A stretch of DNA of 64,000 bases from Phaeovulum sp. (GCF_030684035.1 NZ_JAUXPI010000037.1:1-64000), one strand, 5' to 3'. Counted from the stretch's first letter, positions 1 through 9,556 are shown. Translations and numbers: made by a program. The notes: generated by a model not told the origin, from the letters alone.

Positions 1-135
1 GTGATGCCGGGCGACAACCTGAAGTTCGAGGTCGAGCTGATCCAGCCGATCGCGATGGAAGAAAAACTCCGCTTCGCCATCCGCGAAGGCGGCCGCACCG
101 TCGGCGCCGGCGTGGTCTCGAAGATCATCAAGTAA
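1..135 (+). CDS. tuf: Elongation factor Tu, C-terminal end (partial)
   Basis: The last 44 codons of EF-Tu run in from the left edge and stop with TAA at 133-135. The readable end ([17 protein letters not shown] ... [15 protein letters not shown]) is the domain 3 terminus of EF-Tu, the GTPase that delivers aminoacyl-tRNA to the ribosome. Domain 3 forms the beta-barrel that contacts the tRNA T-stem. The G-domain lies outside the window. A tuf gene directly before rpsJ is the usual str/S10 arrangement, and 72 bases separate it from the S10 start. Many Proteobacteria carry a second tuf copy, which cannot be judged from here. Confidence 0.97.
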   Translation: MMPGDNLKFEVELIQPIAMEEKLRFAIREGGRTVGAGVVSKIIK

Positions 136-207
136 TGTGCGGTTCGACGCAGGCGGGGCATGAGGCCCTGTCTGCCTCTCAACCTTAAGCCCGCAAGAGG
201 CATGACA

Positions 208-516
208 ATGACTGGTCAAAATATCAGAATCCGGCTCAAGGCCTTCGATTTCCGCGTGCTGGATGCCAGCACCGCCGAGATTGTGAACACGGCCAAGCGC
301 ACGGGTGCCACGGTGCGCGGCCCGATTCCGCTGCCCAACAAGATCGAGAAATTCTGCGTTCTGCGCGGACCCCATATCGACAAGAAGTCGCGCGACCAGT
401 GGGAGATTCGCACCCACAAGCGGCTTCTGGACATCGTCGACCCCACCCCGCAGACCGTGGACGCGCTGATGAAGCTCGACCTCGCTGCCGGTGTGGATGT
501 CGAGATCAAGGTTTGA
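208..516 (+). CDS. rpsJ: 30S ribosomal protein S10
   Basis: First gene of the S10 block, 102 residues, close to the family's usual 102-103. S10 sits in the 30S head and also acts as NusE in transcription antitermination with NusB. The diagnostic segment is [12 protein letters not shown], the long loop that reaches into the subunit. An in-frame ATG at 202 and one further upstream at 160 are possible, but AGAGG at 196-200 is too close to 202 and well spaced for 208, giving a start of [13 protein letters not shown] as in related bacteria. Confidence 0.96.
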   Translation: MTGQNIRIRLKAFDFRVLDASTAEIVNTAKRTGATVRGPIPLPNKIEKFCVLRGPHIDKKSRDQWEIRTHKRLLDIVDPTPQTVDALMKLDLAAGVDVEIKV

Positions 517-529
517 GGGGGGCGTGGCA

Positions 530-1249
530 ATGTTGCGTTCTGGTGTAATCGCCAAGAAGCTGGGCATGACCCGGCTGTTCCTTGAGGACGGCAGGCAGGT
601 TCCTGTGACCGTCCTTCAACTCGACAACCTGCAAGTGGTCGCGCAGCGCACCACCGAGCGTGACGGCTATACCGCCGTTCAGCTGGGTGCGGGCGTCGCC
701 AAGGCCAAGCGCACCACCGCGGCGATGCGCGGCCATTTCGCGAAAGCGAACGTGGCACCCAAGCGCAAGATCGCGGAGTTCCGGGTGAGCCCGGAGAACC
801 TGATCGAAGTCGGGGCCGAGATTTCCGCCGAGCACTATGCCGCAGGGCAGTTCGTGGACATCGCCGGTACCTCGATCGGCAAAGGTTTTCAGGGTGCGAT
901 GAAGCGGCACAACTTTGGTGGCTTGCGCGCCTCGCACGGGGTTTCGGTTTCGCACCGCTCGCACGGCTCGATCGGCCAGTGCCAGGACCCCGGCAAGGTG
1001 TTCAAGGGCAAGAAGATGGCTGGCCACATGGGTGCGGTGCGTGTGACCACGCAAAACATCCAGGTGGTGCGCACCGATGCCGACCGTGGCCTGATCATGG
1101 TCAAGGGTTCGGTTCCGGGCAACAAGGGCGGCTGGGTCACGATCAAGGACGCGGTGAAGAAACCGCTGCCGAAGGACCTGCCGCTGCCCGCCGCTTTGAA
1201 GGTGGCGGCGTCGGTCGAAGCCCAATCGACCGAAGGGGGTGAAGCATGA
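530..1249 (+). CDS. rplC: 50S ribosomal protein L3
   Basis: A 239-residue L3, which binds 23S rRNA near the peptidyl-transferase centre and nucleates early 50S assembly. The signature [20 protein letters not shown] is present. It contains the Gln that the PrmB methylase modifies in E. coli. The start at 530 ([17 protein letters not shown]) follows a G-rich Shine-Dalgarno at 515-522. An upstream GTG at 491 would add 13 unrelated residues and overlap rpsJ. The C-terminal tail past about residue 215 is Ala-rich and variable in the family. The stop overlaps the rplD start by ATGA, so L3 and L4 are translationally coupled. Confidence 0.97.
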   Translation: MLRSGVIAKKLGMTRLFLEDGRQVPVTVLQLDNLQVVAQRTTERDGYTAVQLGAGVAKAKRTTAAMRGHFAKANVAPKRKIAEFRVSPENLIEVGAEISAEHYAAGQFVDIAGTSIGKGFQGAMKRHNFGGLRASHGVSVSHRSHGSIGQCQDPGKVFKGKKMAGHMGAVRVTTQNIQVVRTDADRGLIMVKGSVPGNKGGWVTIKDAVKKPLPKDLPLPAALKVAASVEAQSTEGGEA

Positions 1250-1866
1250 AACTCGATGTGATCAAGCTTGACGGCGGCAAGGCCGGCACGATCGATCTGG
1301 ATGAGGCCCTGTTCGGGCTGGAGCCGCGCGCCGACATTCTGCACCGTGTCGTGCGTTGGCAGCGCGCGCGCGCGCAGGCTGGCACCCATTCGGTGCTGAC
1401 CCGCGCCGAAGTGTCCTATTCGACCAAGAAGATCTATCGCCAGAAAGGCACCGGCGGCGCACGCCACGGGTCCAAGAAAGCCCCGATCTTCCGCCACGGC
1501 GGTGTTGTGAAGGGCCCGATCCCGCGCAGCCACGCACATGATCTGAACAAGAAGTTCCGTGCGCTTGGCCTCAAGCATGCGCTTTCGGCGAAAGCCGGTT
1601 CGGGCAACCTGATGGTGATCGACTCGATCGAGATGGCCGAAGGCAAGACCGCGGTGCTGGCGAAAGCCGCGCGCGAGCTTGGCTGGAAGCGCGTGCTGAT
1701 CATCGACGGTGCCGAAGTCAACGAAAACTTCGCCCGCGCGGCGCGCAACATCGAAGGTATCGATGTGCTGCCGTCGATGGGTGCCAATGTCTACGACATC
1801 CTGCTGCGCGATCAACTGGTGATCACCAAGGCCGGTGTCGAAGCCCTGGAGGCTCGTCTGAAATGA
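1246..1866 (+). CDS. rplD: 50S ribosomal protein L4
   Basis: L4, 206 residues, of normal length. The extended loop around residues 60-95 ([20 protein letters not shown]) lines the nascent-peptide exit tunnel and is the best-conserved part of the family. ATGA overlaps link it to rplC before and rplW after. In enterobacteria L4 represses its own S10 operon through an mRNA leader. The corresponding leader is not recognisable here, since only 72 bases lie between tuf and rpsJ, so that mechanism should not be assumed. Confidence 0.97.
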   Translation: MKLDVIKLDGGKAGTIDLDEALFGLEPRADILHRVVRWQRARAQAGTHSVLTRAEVSYSTKKIYRQKGTGGARHGSKKAPIFRHGGVVKGPIPRSHAHDLNKKFRALGLKHALSAKAGSGNLMVIDSIEMAEGKTAVLAKAARELGWKRVLIIDGAEVNENFARAARNIEGIDVLPSMGANVYDILLRDQLVITKAGVEALEARLK

Positions 1867-2159
1867 CCGCGAAACCCGAACATTACGACGTGATCCGCAA
1901 GCCGGTCATCACCGAAAAGGCTACCGCCGCATCAGAGCATGGCGCGGTGGTGTTTCAGGTGGCGATCGACGCCACCAAGCCGGTCATCAAGGAGGCCGTC
2001 GAGGCGCTCTTTGGGGTGAAGGTGAAGGCGGTCAATACCGTTGTCACCAAAGGCAAGGTGAAGAAATTCCGTGGCCGCCCCGGCGTGCGGAACGACGTGA
2101 AAAAGGCCTATGTGACCCTTGAAGAGGGGAACACTATCGACGTCTCTACGGGGCTTTGA
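1863..2159 (+). CDS. rplW: 50S ribosomal protein L23
   Basis: L23, 98 residues, sits at the mouth of the exit tunnel and docks trigger factor and SRP. It opens with a [13 protein letters not shown] segment and contains the [20 protein letters not shown] loop, both typical. Its start overlaps the rplD stop by ATGA. It is followed by the first large gap in the block (117 bases), which carries a strong hairpin before rplB. Confidence 0.96.
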   Translation: MTAKPEHYDVIRKPVITEKATAASEHGAVVFQVAIDATKPVIKEAVEALFGVKVKAVNTVVTKGKVKKFRGRPGVRNDVKKAYVTLEEGNTIDVSTGL

Positions 2160-2176
2160 TAGAAGGCGACGAATCT

Positions 2177-2201
2177 CGCGGCCCCGGGTTCCGGGGCCGC
2201 G
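2177..2201 (+). terminator. GC-rich hairpin between rplW and rplB
   Basis: A perfect 11-bp inverted repeat (2177-2187 pairs with 2191-2201) closes on a 3-base loop (GTT). A short TTTT run follows at 2207-2210. It lies 17 bases after the rplW stop and 75 bases before rplB. It could act as a partial terminator, an mRNA-processing or stabilising element, or a protein-binding leader for rplB. The strand assignment assumes it acts in the rplW-rplB transcript. Confidence 0.55.
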
Positions 2202-2276
2202 GATCATTTTGACGACGGGCACCCCTGCCCATACGGAAACGGACCCTTTGGTCCAAAGCAACGGAAGACAGAAAGC

Positions 2277-3113
2277 ATGGCACTCAAGTCGTATAATCCG
2301 ACTACGCCAGGCCAGCGCGGGCTGGTTCTGATCGACCGTTCGGAGCTTTGGAAAGGTCGCCCGGTCAAGACACTCACGCAGGGTCTTACCAAGACGGGCG
2401 GCCGGAACAATACCGGGCGGATCACGATGTGGCACAAGGGTGGCGGCGCCAAGCGCCTCTACCGGATCGTCGATTTCAAGCGCACCAAGTTCGACATGGC
2501 CGCTGTTGTCGAGCGGATCGAGTATGACCCGAACCGTACCGCCTTCATCGCACTGGTGAAATACGAAGACGGCGAGCAGACCTATATCCTCGCGCCGCAG
2601 CGCCTGGCTGTGGGCGACAGCGTTATCGCCGGTGCCAAGACCGACGTGAAACCCGGCAACGCGATGCCGTTTTCGGGGATGCCGATCGGCACCATCGTGC
2701 ACAACGTCGAGCTGAAGCCCGGCAAGGGTGGCCAGATGGCGCGGGCGGCGGGCACCTATGCCCAGTTCGTCGGCCGTGATGGCGGCTATGCACAGGTCCG
2801 GCTTTCATCCGGCGAATTGCGCATGGTTCGTCAGGAATGCATGGCCACGGTGGGCGCGGTGTCGAATGCCGACCACTCGAACCAGAACCTCGGCAAAGCC
2901 GGTCGCCGCCGCCACATGGGCATTCGCCCGACGGTGCGCGGCGTTGCAATGAACCCGATCGATCACCCGCATGGCGGCGGCGAAGGCCGCACCTCTGGTG
3001 GCCGTCACCCGGTCACCCCGTGGGGCAAGGGCACCAAGGGCACCAAGACCCGCAGCAACAAGGCAACCGACAAATACATCGTCCGTTCGCGCAACGCCAA
3101 GAAGGGTCGCTAA
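2277..3113 (+). CDS. rplB: 50S ribosomal protein L2
   Basis: L2, 278 residues, among the most conserved proteins of the 50S subunit and needed for subunit joining and peptidyl-transferase activity. The C-terminal hallmark [10 protein letters not shown] followed by HPVTPWG is intact, including the His important for peptidyl transfer in E. coli. The start codon follows GGAAGACAGAAAGC. A 117-base spacer with a hairpin precedes the gene, which is unusual in an otherwise tightly packed block. rpsS begins three bases after the stop. Confidence 0.97.
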   Translation: MALKSYNPTTPGQRGLVLIDRSELWKGRPVKTLTQGLTKTGGRNNTGRITMWHKGGGAKRLYRIVDFKRTKFDMAAVVERIEYDPNRTAFIALVKYEDGEQTYILAPQRLAVGDSVIAGAKTDVKPGNAMPFSGMPIGTIVHNVELKPGKGGQMARAAGTYAQFVGRDGGYAQVRLSSGELRMVRQECMATVGAVSNADHSNQNLGKAGRRRHMGIRPTVRGVAMNPIDHPHGGGEGRTSGGRHPVTPWGKGTKGTKTRSNKATDKYIVRSRNAKKGR

Positions 3114-3116
3114 TCC

Positions 3117-3395
3117 ATGGCACGTTCTGTTTGGAAGGGCCCCTTCGTTGACGCCTACCTGCTGAAGAAAGCAGAAAAGGCGCGCGGCACGGGCAAAGCT
3201 GAAGTCATCAAGATCTGGTCGCGCCGCTCGACCATTCTGCCGCAGTTCGTTGGCCTGACTTTTGGCGTTTACAACGGCAGGAAGCACATCCCGGTGAACG
3301 TCACCGAGGAAATGATCGGCCAGAAGTTCGGTGAATATTCGCCGACGCGCACCTACTACGGCCATGCCGCCGACAAGAAAGCGAAGAGGAAATAA
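3117..3395 (+). CDS. rpsS: 30S ribosomal protein S19
   Basis: S19, 92 residues, a 30S head protein that works with S13 at the intersubunit bridge and A-site finger. The core [15 protein letters not shown] and the [21 protein letters not shown] tail are canonical. The start ([12 protein letters not shown]) follows the rplB stop by three bases, with the Shine-Dalgarno AAGGGTCG inside the end of rplB. Confidence 0.97.
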   Translation: MARSVWKGPFVDAYLLKKAEKARGTGKAEVIKIWSRRSTILPQFVGLTFGVYNGRKHIPVNVTEEMIGQKFGEYSPTRTYYGHAADKKAKRK

Positions 3396-3400
3396 CCGTC

Positions 3401-3796
3401 ATGGGTAAGGAAAAAAATCCGCGCCGCGTGGCGGACAACGAAGCGCTGGCGAAAGCCAAGATGCTGAAGACCTCGCCGCAGAAGCTCAACCTCGTGGCCG
3501 AGCTGATCCGTGGCAAAAAAGTCGAGAAGGCTCTGGCCGACCTGACCTTTTCGAAAAAGCGGGTGTCGGACGACGTGAAGAAATGCCTTCAGTCGGCCAT
3601 CGCCAATGCCGAAAACAACCACGGGCTGGATGTTGACAGCCTGATCGTCGCCGAGGCCTGGGTGGGCAAGAACATCACCCTCAAACGTGGTCGCCCGCGC
3701 GCCCGGGGCCGTTTCGGCAAGATCATGAAACCGTTTGCGGAAATTACCATCAAGGTCCGTCAGATCGAGGCCACCACTGCCGGGGAGCAAGCGTAA
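3401..3796 (+). CDS. rplV: 50S ribosomal protein L22
   Basis: L22, 131 residues. The globular body is followed by the extended beta-hairpin (residues about 85-110, [15 protein letters not shown]) that lines the exit tunnel. Mutations in this hairpin give macrolide resistance elsewhere. The N-terminus has a short Lys/Arg extension ([15 protein letters not shown]) relative to E. coli L22, which is common in alphaproteobacteria. The stop codon shares one base with the rpsC ATG (TAATG), so S3 translation is likely coupled. Confidence 0.96.
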   Translation: MGKEKNPRRVADNEALAKAKMLKTSPQKLNLVAELIRGKKVEKALADLTFSKKRVSDDVKKCLQSAIANAENNHGLDVDSLIVAEAWVGKNITLKRGRPRARGRFGKIMKPFAEITIKVRQIEATTAGEQA

Positions 3797-4506
3797 TGGG
3801 TCAGAAGGTCAATCCGATCGGCATGCGCCTGCAGGTCAACCGCACCTGGGACAGCCGCTGGTTCGCCGAATCCAAGGACTACGGCAACCTGTTGCTGGAA
3901 GACCTGAAGATGCGCGACTTCATCCGTGAAGACGCGAAACTTGCCGGCATCAGCAAGGTCATCATCGAACGCCCGCACAAGAAGTGCCGCGTCACCATTC
4001 ATGCGGCGCGCCCCGGTGTCATCATCGGCAAGAAAGGTGCAGACATCGAGACGCTGCGCAAGAAGCTGGCGAACCTCACCAAGTCGGAACTGCACCTCAA
4101 CATCGTTGAAGTGCGCAAGCCCGAGCTTGATGCGCAGCTGGTGGCCGAATCGATCACCCAGCAGCTTGAACGCCGGGTTTCGTTCCGTCGCGCGATGAAG
4201 CGCGCGGTGCAGAACGCGATGCGCATGGGTGCGCTTGGTATTCGGGTGAACGTCGGTGGTCGCCTTGGCGGCGCTGAAATCGCGCGGGTGGAGTGGTATC
4301 GTGAAGGTCGGGTGCCGCTGCACACGCTGCGCGCCGACATCGACTATGCGCTCAGCGAGGCGGAAACCGCCTATGGCATCATCGGTGTCAAGGTCTGGAT
4401 CTTCAAAGGCGAGATCATGGAACACGACCCGCAAGCGCATGACCGTCGTGCAAGCGAAGCCCAGGAAGGCCCTGCGCCCCGTGGCCCGCGCCGCGACGCC
4501 CGGTGA
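3796..4506 (+). CDS. rpsC: 30S ribosomal protein S3
   Basis: S3, 236 residues, contributes to the mRNA entry tunnel and helicase activity of the 30S head. A type II KH domain lies at about residues 38-107, with the nucleotide-binding GxxG loop visible as [11 protein letters not shown]. The C-terminal domain ends in a hydrophilic, Arg-rich tail. It starts on the last base of the rplV stop codon and is followed after 11 bases by rplP. Confidence 0.97.
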   Translation: MGQKVNPIGMRLQVNRTWDSRWFAESKDYGNLLLEDLKMRDFIREDAKLAGISKVIIERPHKKCRVTIHAARPGVIIGKKGADIETLRKKLANLTKSELHLNIVEVRKPELDAQLVAESITQQLERRVSFRRAMKRAVQNAMRMGALGIRVNVGGRLGGAEIARVEWYREGRVPLHTLRADIDYALSEAETAYGIIGVKVWIFKGEIMEHDPQAHDRRASEAQEGPAPRGPRRDAR

Positions 4507-4517
4507 GGAGAAAATAG

Positions 4518-4931
4518 ATGCTGCAACCTAAACGGACGAAGTTCCGCAAACAGCACAAGGGCCGCATTCACGGCGAAGCCAAAGGCGGCTTCCTCCTGAA
4601 CTTCGGTTCCTTCGCCCTGAAAGCGACCGAACCCGAGCGCGTCACCGCGCGGCAGATCGAAGCGGCCCGCCGCGCGATCACCCGCCACATGAAACGTCAG
4701 GGCCGGGTCTGGATCCGGATATTCCCCGATGTTCCGGTCTCGTCGAAACCCGTCGAAGTGCGGATGGGCAAGGGCAAGGGCGCGACGGACTACTGGGCAG
4801 CCAAGGTCAAGCCCGGCCGGATCATGTTCGAGATTGACGGCGTGGTCGAAACCGTGGCAAGGGAGGCTCTCCGTCTTGGGGCCAACAAGCTGCCGGTGAT
4901 GACCCGCATCGTGGCCCGCGAAGACTGGTAA
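4518..4931 (+). CDS. rplP: 50S ribosomal protein L16
   Basis: L16, 137 residues, binds near the A-site of the 50S and helps accommodate aminoacyl-tRNA. The opening [16 protein letters not shown] and the segment [12 protein letters not shown] are diagnostic. The Arg in that segment corresponds to the residue hydroxylated by YcfD in E. coli. The Shine-Dalgarno GAGGAGAA lies just upstream. A hairpin follows the stop before rpmC. Confidence 0.97.
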   Translation: MLQPKRTKFRKQHKGRIHGEAKGGFLLNFGSFALKATEPERVTARQIEAARRAITRHMKRQGRVWIRIFPDVPVSSKPVEVRMGKGKGATDYWAAKVKPGRIMFEIDGVVETVAREALRLGANKLPVMTRIVAREDW

Positions 4932-4943
4932 GATTTTGGCTCG

Positions 4944-4973
4944 AACCCCCGGCAGCCGCCGGGGGTTTGGGTT
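4944..4973 (+). terminator. Hairpin with T-rich tail between rplP and rpmC
   Basis: A 10-bp stem (4944-4953 with 4958-4967, loop AGCC) sits 12 bases after the rplP stop. The following sequence is T-rich (TTTGGGTTTTTCG, to about 4976). It resembles an intrinsic terminator, but rpmC and the rest of the spc genes follow with the usual order, so partial termination or mRNA processing inside the operon is more likely than full stop. Confidence 0.55.
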
Positions 4974-5045
4974 TTTCGTTGAAACCCACCAGGCACAGGG
5001 TAACCCGCAATGGGGCCCTCTGGTGAAATGGAAAGGTTGCGGCGC

Positions 5046-5249
5046 ATGAACGCCCAGGAACTGAAAGCAAAGACGCCTGACCAGCTCCGCGATGAGCTGC
5101 TGGCGCTGAAGAAGGAGGCGTTCAATTTGCGCTTCCGTCAGGCCACCGGCCAACTTGAAGACACCTCGCGCATGCGCCTCGTGCGCCGTGACGTGGCGCG
5201 TATCAAGACGGTGCTGAACCAGAAAGCCGCTGAAGCGGCAGCGAACTGA
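5046..5249 (+). CDS. rpmC: 50S ribosomal protein L29
   Basis: L29, 67 residues, a two-helix hairpin protein beside L23 at the tunnel exit. The start at 5046 gives [19 protein letters not shown], which matches the family N-terminus. The frame is open back to 5010, but that part lies in the leader after the rplP hairpin. The conserved helix [18 protein letters not shown] is complete. AAAGG at 5032-5036 is a plausible ribosome-binding site. Confidence 0.95.
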   Translation: MNAQELKAKTPDQLRDELLALKKEAFNLRFRQATGQLEDTSRMRLVRRDVARIKTVLNQKAAEAAAN

Positions 5250-5259
5250 GGAGAGACCC

Positions 5260-5499
5260 ATGCCCAAACGTATCCTGCAAGGCGTCGTCACCTCGGACAA
5301 GAACGAGCAGACCATCACGGTTCTGGTCGAACGCCGCTTCAAGCACCCGCTGCTGCTCAAGACCGTGCGCAAATCGAAGAAATACCGCGCGCATGACGCG
5401 CTGAACCAGTTCAAGGAAGGCGACACCGTCCGGATTCAGGAATGTGCGCCGATCTCGAAAACGAAACGTTGGACGGTGGTAACTGAAGCGCAAGCCTAA
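5260..5499 (+). CDS. rpsQ: 30S ribosomal protein S17
   Basis: S17, 79 residues, an OB-fold primary 16S rRNA-binding protein needed for early 30S assembly. The opening [19 protein letters not shown] and the motif [19 protein letters not shown] are typical. GAGGAGAG directly precedes the ATG. The next gene starts 76 bases later, after a spacer containing GGGG/CCCC runs. Confidence 0.96.
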   Translation: MPKRILQGVVTSDKNEQTITVLVERRFKHPLLLKTVRKSKKYRAHDALNQFKEGDTVRIQECAPISKTKRWTVVTEAQA

Positions 5500-5575
5500 G
5501 TCCTCCTTCCAGCTTTGAACGAAACCCTGGGGCCCCCTTGAAACGGGAACGTCCCCACAGGTCGGGAGAAACCAA

Positions 5576-5944
5576 ATGATCCAGATGCAGACCAATCTGG
5601 ATGTAGCTGACAACTCCGGCGCTCGCCGGGTTCAGTGCATCAAGGTTCTGGGTGGCTCGCATCGCCGCTATGCTTCGGTGGGCGACATCATCGTGGTGTC
5701 GGTCAAGGAAGCGATTCCAAAAGGCCGTGTGAAAAAGGGCGACGTGCGCAAGGCCGTCGTCGTGCGCACCGCCAAGGAAGTTCGCCGTGAAGACGGCACC
5801 GCCATCCGTTTTGACCGCAATGCCGCCGTCATCCTGAACAACCAGGGCGAACCGGTCGGCACGCGCATCTTCGGGCCGGTGGTGCGCGAGCTGCGCGCCA
5901 AGAACTTCATGAAGATCATCTCGCTTGCGCCGGAGGTGCTGTGA
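5576..5944 (+). CDS. rplN: 50S ribosomal protein L14
   Basis: L14, 122 residues, exactly the canonical length. It forms intersubunit bridge B8 with 16S rRNA and is the docking site of the silencing factor RsfS. The start [19 protein letters not shown] is the family signature. The stop overlaps the rplX start (TGATG). Confidence 0.97.
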   Translation: MIQMQTNLDVADNSGARRVQCIKVLGGSHRRYASVGDIIVVSVKEAIPKGRVKKGDVRKAVVVRTAKEVRREDGTAIRFDRNAAVILNNQGEPVGTRIFGPVVRELRAKNFMKIISLAPEVL

Positions 5945-6249
5945 TGGCTGCCAAGCTGAAAAAAGGCGACAAGGTCGTCGTGCTTACCGGCAAGGACAAG
6001 GGTCGTCGGGGCGAAATCTCGTCGGTCAATCCGACCGAGAACAAGGCCGTGGTTGATGGCGTGAACATGGCGATTCGCCACACCCGCCAGACCCAGACCG
6101 AACAGGGCGGCCGCGTGCAGAAAGCCATGCCGATCGACCTGTCGAACCTTGCGATTCTGGACAAGAACGGCAAGGCGACCCGCGTCGGTTTCCGCATCGA
6201 AGGCGAGAAAAAGGTGCGTTACGCCAAAACCACCGGGGAGGCGATCTGA
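5944..6249 (+). CDS. rplX: 50S ribosomal protein L24
   Basis: L24, 101 residues, an assembly-initiating 23S-binding protein. A KOW motif lies at about residues 5-30 ([20 protein letters not shown]). The ATG at 5944 shares one base with the rplN stop. A GTG three bases earlier would add a single residue and is less likely. The stop codon in turn overlaps the rplE ATG (TGATG), giving a run of coupled genes. Confidence 0.96.
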   Translation: MAAKLKKGDKVVVLTGKDKGRRGEISSVNPTENKAVVDGVNMAIRHTRQTQTEQGGRVQKAMPIDLSNLAILDKNGKATRVGFRIEGEKKVRYAKTTGEAI

Positions 6250-6809
6250 TGCTCGACCAAGCCACCTATACCCCGCGTCTGAAAGCCTATTACAAGGCGA
6301 CCATTCGCGCCGCGCTGAAAGAGCAGTTCGGCTTCACCAACGTCATGCAGATTCCGCGCCTCGACAAGATCGTGCTGAACATGGGCGTCGGCGAAGCGGT
6401 CAAGGACACCAAGAAGGTGAAGCAGGCCGCCGAAGAGCTGACCCTGATCGCTGGCCAGAAGGCGGTGATCACCAAGGCCAAGAAATCGGTTGCCGCCTTC
6501 CGCGTCCGCGAGGAAATGCCGCTGGGCTGCAAGGTCACGCTGCGTGGCGACCGGATGTATGAATTCCTCGATCGTCTGATCACGGTTGCCCTGCCCCGCG
6601 TCCGCGACTTTCGCGGCATCAAGGGCAGTTCGTTCGACGGCCGCGGCAACTTTGCCATGGGCCTGAAAGAACACATCGTGTTCCCCGAAATCGACTTCGA
6701 CAAGGTCGATGAGGTTCTGGGGATGGACATCATCATCTGCACCACCGCGAGCAAAGACGCGGAAGCGAAGGCGCTGTTGAAAGCTTTCAACATGCCCTTC
6801 AACAGCTGA
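6249..6809 (+). CDS. rplE: 50S ribosomal protein L5
   Basis: L5, 186 residues, carries 5S rRNA into the central protuberance and contacts P-site tRNA. The motif [15 protein letters not shown] and the segment [16 protein letters not shown] are characteristic. Its start overlaps the rplX stop by one base. A 19-base spacer with GGAGGAACAGGAAC leads to rpsN. Confidence 0.97.
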   Translation: MLDQATYTPRLKAYYKATIRAALKEQFGFTNVMQIPRLDKIVLNMGVGEAVKDTKKVKQAAEELTLIAGQKAVITKAKKSVAAFRVREEMPLGCKVTLRGDRMYEFLDRLITVALPRVRDFRGIKGSSFDGRGNFAMGLKEHIVFPEIDFDKVDEVLGMDIIICTTASKDAEAKALLKAFNMPFNS

Positions 6810-6828
6810 TCGCGGAGGAACAGGAACA

Positions 6829-7134
6829 ATGGCCAAGAAATCCATGATTGAACGCGAGCTGAAGCGCGCCAAACTTGTGAAGCAGCATGCTTCCAAGCGG
6901 GCCGCGCTCAAGGCTGTCGTCGAAGACCAGGCCCGCCCGATGGAAGACCGCTTCAAGGCGTCTCTGAAGTTGGCGGCTCTGCCCCGCAATTCATCCGCCA
7001 CCCGGCTGCACAACCGCTGCCAGCTGACGGGCCGCCCGCATGCGTATTATCGCAAGCTCAAACTTTCGCGGATCATGCTGCGTGACCTGGCCCAGTTCGG
7101 CCAGATCCCCGGCATGGTCAAGTCGAGCTGGTAA
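6829..7134 (+). CDS. rpsN: 30S ribosomal protein S14 (zinc-free form)
   Basis: S14, 101 residues, in the 30S head. It is the long C-minus form. Only one cysteine is present ([16 protein letters not shown]) and the CXXC pairs of the short zinc-binding form are absent, so a zinc-dependent paralogue switch is not suggested by this copy. The C-terminus [15 protein letters not shown] is the canonical ending. Confidence 0.96.
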   Translation: MAKKSMIERELKRAKLVKQHASKRAALKAVVEDQARPMEDRFKASLKLAALPRNSSATRLHNRCQLTGRPHAYYRKLKLSRIMLRDLAQFGQIPGMVKSSW

Positions 7135-7146
7135 GGAGATCGCGAC

Positions 7147-7545
7147 ATGTCGATGAACGATCCTCTCGGCGATATGCTGACCCGTATCCGCAACGCGCAA
7201 ATGCGCGGCAAATCCACCGTGGCGACGCCGGCTTCCAAGCTGCGCGCCTGGGTGCTGGATGTGCTGGTGGGCGAAGGCTATATCCGTGGCTATGAAAAAA
7301 CGACCGGAGCCGATGGCCACCCGGAAATCGTAATCTCGCTGAAGTACTTCGAAGGCACCCCCGTGATCCGCGAACTCAAGCGCGTGTCCAAACCGGGTCG
7401 CCGCGTGTATGCCTCCGTCAAGGATATTCCCTCGGTCCGCAATGGCCTTGGGCTGTCCATCGTCTCCACACCCAAGGGTGTGATGTCGGACGCGGCCGCA
7501 CGCACCGCCAATGTTGGCGGCGAAGTTCTTTGCACCGTGTTCTGA
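7147..7545 (+). CDS. rpsH: 30S ribosomal protein S8
   Basis: S8, 132 residues, a primary binder of the central 16S domain. In E. coli it also represses the spc operon by binding the rplE mRNA. The opening [18 protein letters not shown] and the ending GGEVLCTVF are canonical. AAGGAGATC precedes the ATG. No clear S8 helix-21 mimic was recognised at the rplN-rplE junction, so autogenous control here remains open. Confidence 0.96.
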   Translation: MSMNDPLGDMLTRIRNAQMRGKSTVATPASKLRAWVLDVLVGEGYIRGYEKTTGADGHPEIVISLKYFEGTPVIRELKRVSKPGRRVYASVKDIPSVRNGLGLSIVSTPKGVMSDAAARTANVGGEVLCTVF

Positions 7546-7555
7546 GGAGGGCAAG

Positions 7556-8089
7556 ATGTCTCGGATTGGGAAAAAACCGGTCGGGCTGCCCAACGGCGTC
7601 AGCGCCACGGTGAGCGGGCAGACGGTGGAAGTGAAGGGGCCGAAAGGCACCCGGAGCTTTACCGCAACCGACGATGTGACGATCACGCTCGAAGGCAGCG
7701 AAATCGTCGTGAAGCCGCGCGGCACCTCAAAGCGTGCGCGCCAGCAGTGGGGCATGGTCCGGTCGATGGTGGAAAACCTGACCATCGGCGTAACCACCGG
7801 CTTCAAGAAGGAAATGGAAATCCTGGGCGTGGGTTACCGCGCCGCGATGGCGGGCAACGTGCTCAAGCTGTCGCTGGGTTACAGCCATGAAGTCAACTTC
7901 GAGGTTCCGGCGGGCGTAACCGTCGTGACCCCGAAACAAACCGAAATCGTTGTGGAAGGCATTGATCAGCAGCTTGTTGGTCAAGTCGCCGCGAACATCC
8001 GCGAGTGGCGCCAGCCCGAGCCCTACAAGGGCAAGGGCATCCGCTACAAGGGCGAGTTCATCTTCCGCAAGGAAGGCAAGAAGAAGTAA
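7556..8089 (+). CDS. rplF: 50S ribosomal protein L6
   Basis: L6, 177 residues, two repeated alpha/beta domains. It binds helix 97 of 23S rRNA near the factor-binding site. The start [15 protein letters not shown] follows TGAGGAGGGC. An upstream in-frame TTG at 7511 lies inside rpsH and is rejected. The C-terminal signature [14 protein letters not shown] is complete. Confidence 0.97.
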   Translation: MSRIGKKPVGLPNGVSATVSGQTVEVKGPKGTRSFTATDDVTITLEGSEIVVKPRGTSKRARQQWGMVRSMVENLTIGVTTGFKKEMEILGVGYRAAMAGNVLKLSLGYSHEVNFEVPAGVTVVTPKQTEIVVEGIDQQLVGQVAANIREWRQPEPYKGKGIRYKGEFIFRKEGKKK

Positions 8090-8102
8090 AGGGGCGAGAG
8101 AA

Positions 8103-8462
8103 ATGGCAAACACCAAACGAGAGCTGTTCCTCAAGCGCCGTCTGCGCGTGCGGAACAAATTGCGGGCGATGGCCAACGGGCGTGCGCGCTTGTCGGTGCA
8201 TCGTTCGAACAAGAATATCAGCGTGCAGCTGATCGACGATGCGCGTGGCGTCACGCTTGCTGCCGCCTCGACCCTGGAAAAAGACCTGGGTCTGGTGGGC
8301 AAGAACACCGTCGAAGCCGCCGCGAAAATCGGCGCGGCAATTGCCGAACGTGCAAAAAAGGCTGGGGTCGAAGAATGCTACTTCGATCGCGGCGGTTTCC
8401 TCTTTCACGGCAAGATCAAGGCTTTGGCCGATGCTGCCCGTGAAGGCGGCCTGAAGTTCTGA
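8103..8462 (+). CDS. rplR: 50S ribosomal protein L18
   Basis: L18, 119 residues, carries 5S rRNA together with L5. The start is placed at [20 protein letters not shown] (8103), after GGGGCGAGAGAA. The open frame extends upstream into rplF, but those codons do not resemble L18. The C-terminal [24 protein letters not shown] is the standard ending. Confidence 0.96.
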   Translation: MANTKRELFLKRRLRVRNKLRAMANGRARLSVHRSNKNISVQLIDDARGVTLAAASTLEKDLGLVGKNTVEAAAKIGAAIAERAKKAGVEECYFDRGGFLFHGKIKALADAAREGGLKF

Positions 8463-8473
8463 GGAGTTGAAAT

Positions 8474-9028
8474 ATGGCAGAACGTGAAAACCGCCGGGAC
8501 CGCGCCCCGCGTGAAGAGAACCCCGAATTTGCCGACCGTCTGGTCGCTATCAACCGGGTGTCGAAAACCGTGAAGGGCGGCAAGCGCTTCGGCTTTGCAG
8601 CCCTCGTGGTGGTCGGCGACCAGCGCGGTCGCGTCGGCTTCGGCAAGGGCAAGGCGAAAGAAGTGCCCGAGGCGATCCGCAAGGCGACCGAGCAGGCGAA
8701 ACGCAGCCTTGTGCGCATTTCGCTGCGCGATGGCCGCACGCTGCACCACGATGTCGAGGGCCGTCATGGTGCCGGCAAGGTGGTGATGCGCACCGCCGTT
8801 GCAGGTACCGGTATCATCGCCGGTGGCCCGATGCGCGCGGTGTTCGAGATGCTCGGCGTGCAGGATGTGGTCGCCAAGTCGATCGGTTCGCAGAACCCCT
8901 ACAACATGATCCGCGCCACGATGGACGGTCTTGCCAAGGAATCCAGCCCCCGCCAGATCGCGCAGCGTCGCGGCAAGAAGGTGGCCGAGATCCTGCGCAG
9001 GCCCGAAGCCGAAGTCGCGGAAGCATAA
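8474..9028 (+). CDS. rpsE: 30S ribosomal protein S5
   Basis: S5, 184 residues, in the 30S body near the mRNA entry and decoding centre. Mutations in S5 confer spectinomycin or ram phenotypes. The N-terminal RNA-binding domain contains [15 protein letters not shown] and [17 protein letters not shown]. The C-terminal domain contains [15 protein letters not shown] and a C-terminal Glu/Ala extension. GAGGAG precedes the start. The TAA stop is part of the rpmD Shine-Dalgarno. Confidence 0.97.
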   Translation: MAERENRRDRAPREENPEFADRLVAINRVSKTVKGGKRFGFAALVVVGDQRGRVGFGKGKAKEVPEAIRKATEQAKRSLVRISLRDGRTLHHDVEGRHGAGKVVMRTAVAGTGIIAGGPMRAVFEMLGVQDVVAKSIGSQNPYNMIRATMDGLAKESSPRQIAQRRGKKVAEILRRPEAEVAEA

Positions 9029-9040
9029 GGAGCAATGACA

Positions 9041-9232
9041 ATGGCCAAGAAAACCATCGTCGTGGAGCAATATGCTTCGGCGGCCCGCCGCCCCGACGTG
9101 CAGCGCCGTACCCTGATCGGGCTCGGGCTCAACAAGATCCGCCGCACCCGCGAGCTGGAAGATACGCCCTCGGTGCGCGGCATGGTGAACGCCATTCCGC
9201 ATCTTGTGCGGATCATCGAGACGCGCGGCTGA
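9041..9232 (+). CDS. rpmD: 50S ribosomal protein L30
   Basis: L30, 63 residues. The core [20 protein letters not shown] is diagnostic. Two in-frame ATGs exist, at 9035 and 9041. AAGGAG at 9027-9032 is only two bases from the first but eight from the second, so 9041 ([10 protein letters not shown]) is preferred. L30 is followed by a strong intrinsic terminator rather than directly by rplO. Confidence 0.95.
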   Translation: MAKKTIVVEQYASAARRPDVQRRTLIGLGLNKIRRTRELEDTPSVRGMVNAIPHLVRIIETRG

Positions 9233-9250
9233 GGCTTGCATAGCTGAACA

Positions 9251-9288
9251 AAAGCGCCCCGGTCGCAAGGCCGGGGCGCTTTGCTTTT
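9251..9288 (+). terminator. Intrinsic terminator after rpmD
   Basis: A 12-bp stem (9251-9262 with 9271-9282) contains AAAGCGCCCCGG pairing with CCGGGGCGCTTT. It is followed by GCTTTTG. It lies 18 bases after the rpmD stop and would end, or strongly reduce, transcription of the S10-spc genes before the next small gene. A second dyad at 9302-9320 (GCAGGC loop GCCTGC) lies in the same gap. Confidence 0.8.
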
Positions 9289-9406
9289 GTCGGGCAGTTC
9301 GGCAGGCATGCACTGCCTGCAAGGCGGGCCTTCCTGATCAGCTCTGGTCGCTGCACCGCAGCAGGACTATCTCGACAGCAACGAGATCGAGCGATCGGAG
9401 TAGAAC

Positions 9407-9556
9407 ATGCCCGCCGTCCAACGCCAGACCAGCCTGATGCACGAGGTTGCCCGCTTCCTCCAAGGGCTGGGCAACGCGATCAGGAACGTGCTGCCTGCCG
9501 AGCCGGTTCCCTACTGGACCGACTATCTGCACCAAGAGCGGAACAAGCACCAATAA
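9407..9556 (+). CDS. Unrecognised 49-residue protein inside the spc cluster
   Basis: An ATG at 9407 with GGAG at 9397-9400 (spacing six) opens a 49-codon frame ending TAA at 9554-9556. The protein starts MPAVQRQTSL, has an amphipathic middle (HEVARFLQGLGNAIRNVLP) and ends PVPYWTDYLHQERNKHQ. It has no cysteine, no membrane segment and no signal peptide. It sits between the rpmD terminator and its own terminator at 9577-9609, so it looks like a separate small transcription unit. The same frame is open for about 20 codons upstream (encoding DYLDSNEIERSE) but is cut by TAG at 9401-9403. I do not recognise the family. Confidence 0.6.
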   Translation: MPAVQRQTSLMHEVARFLQGLGNAIRNVLPAEPVPYWTDYLHQERNKHQ

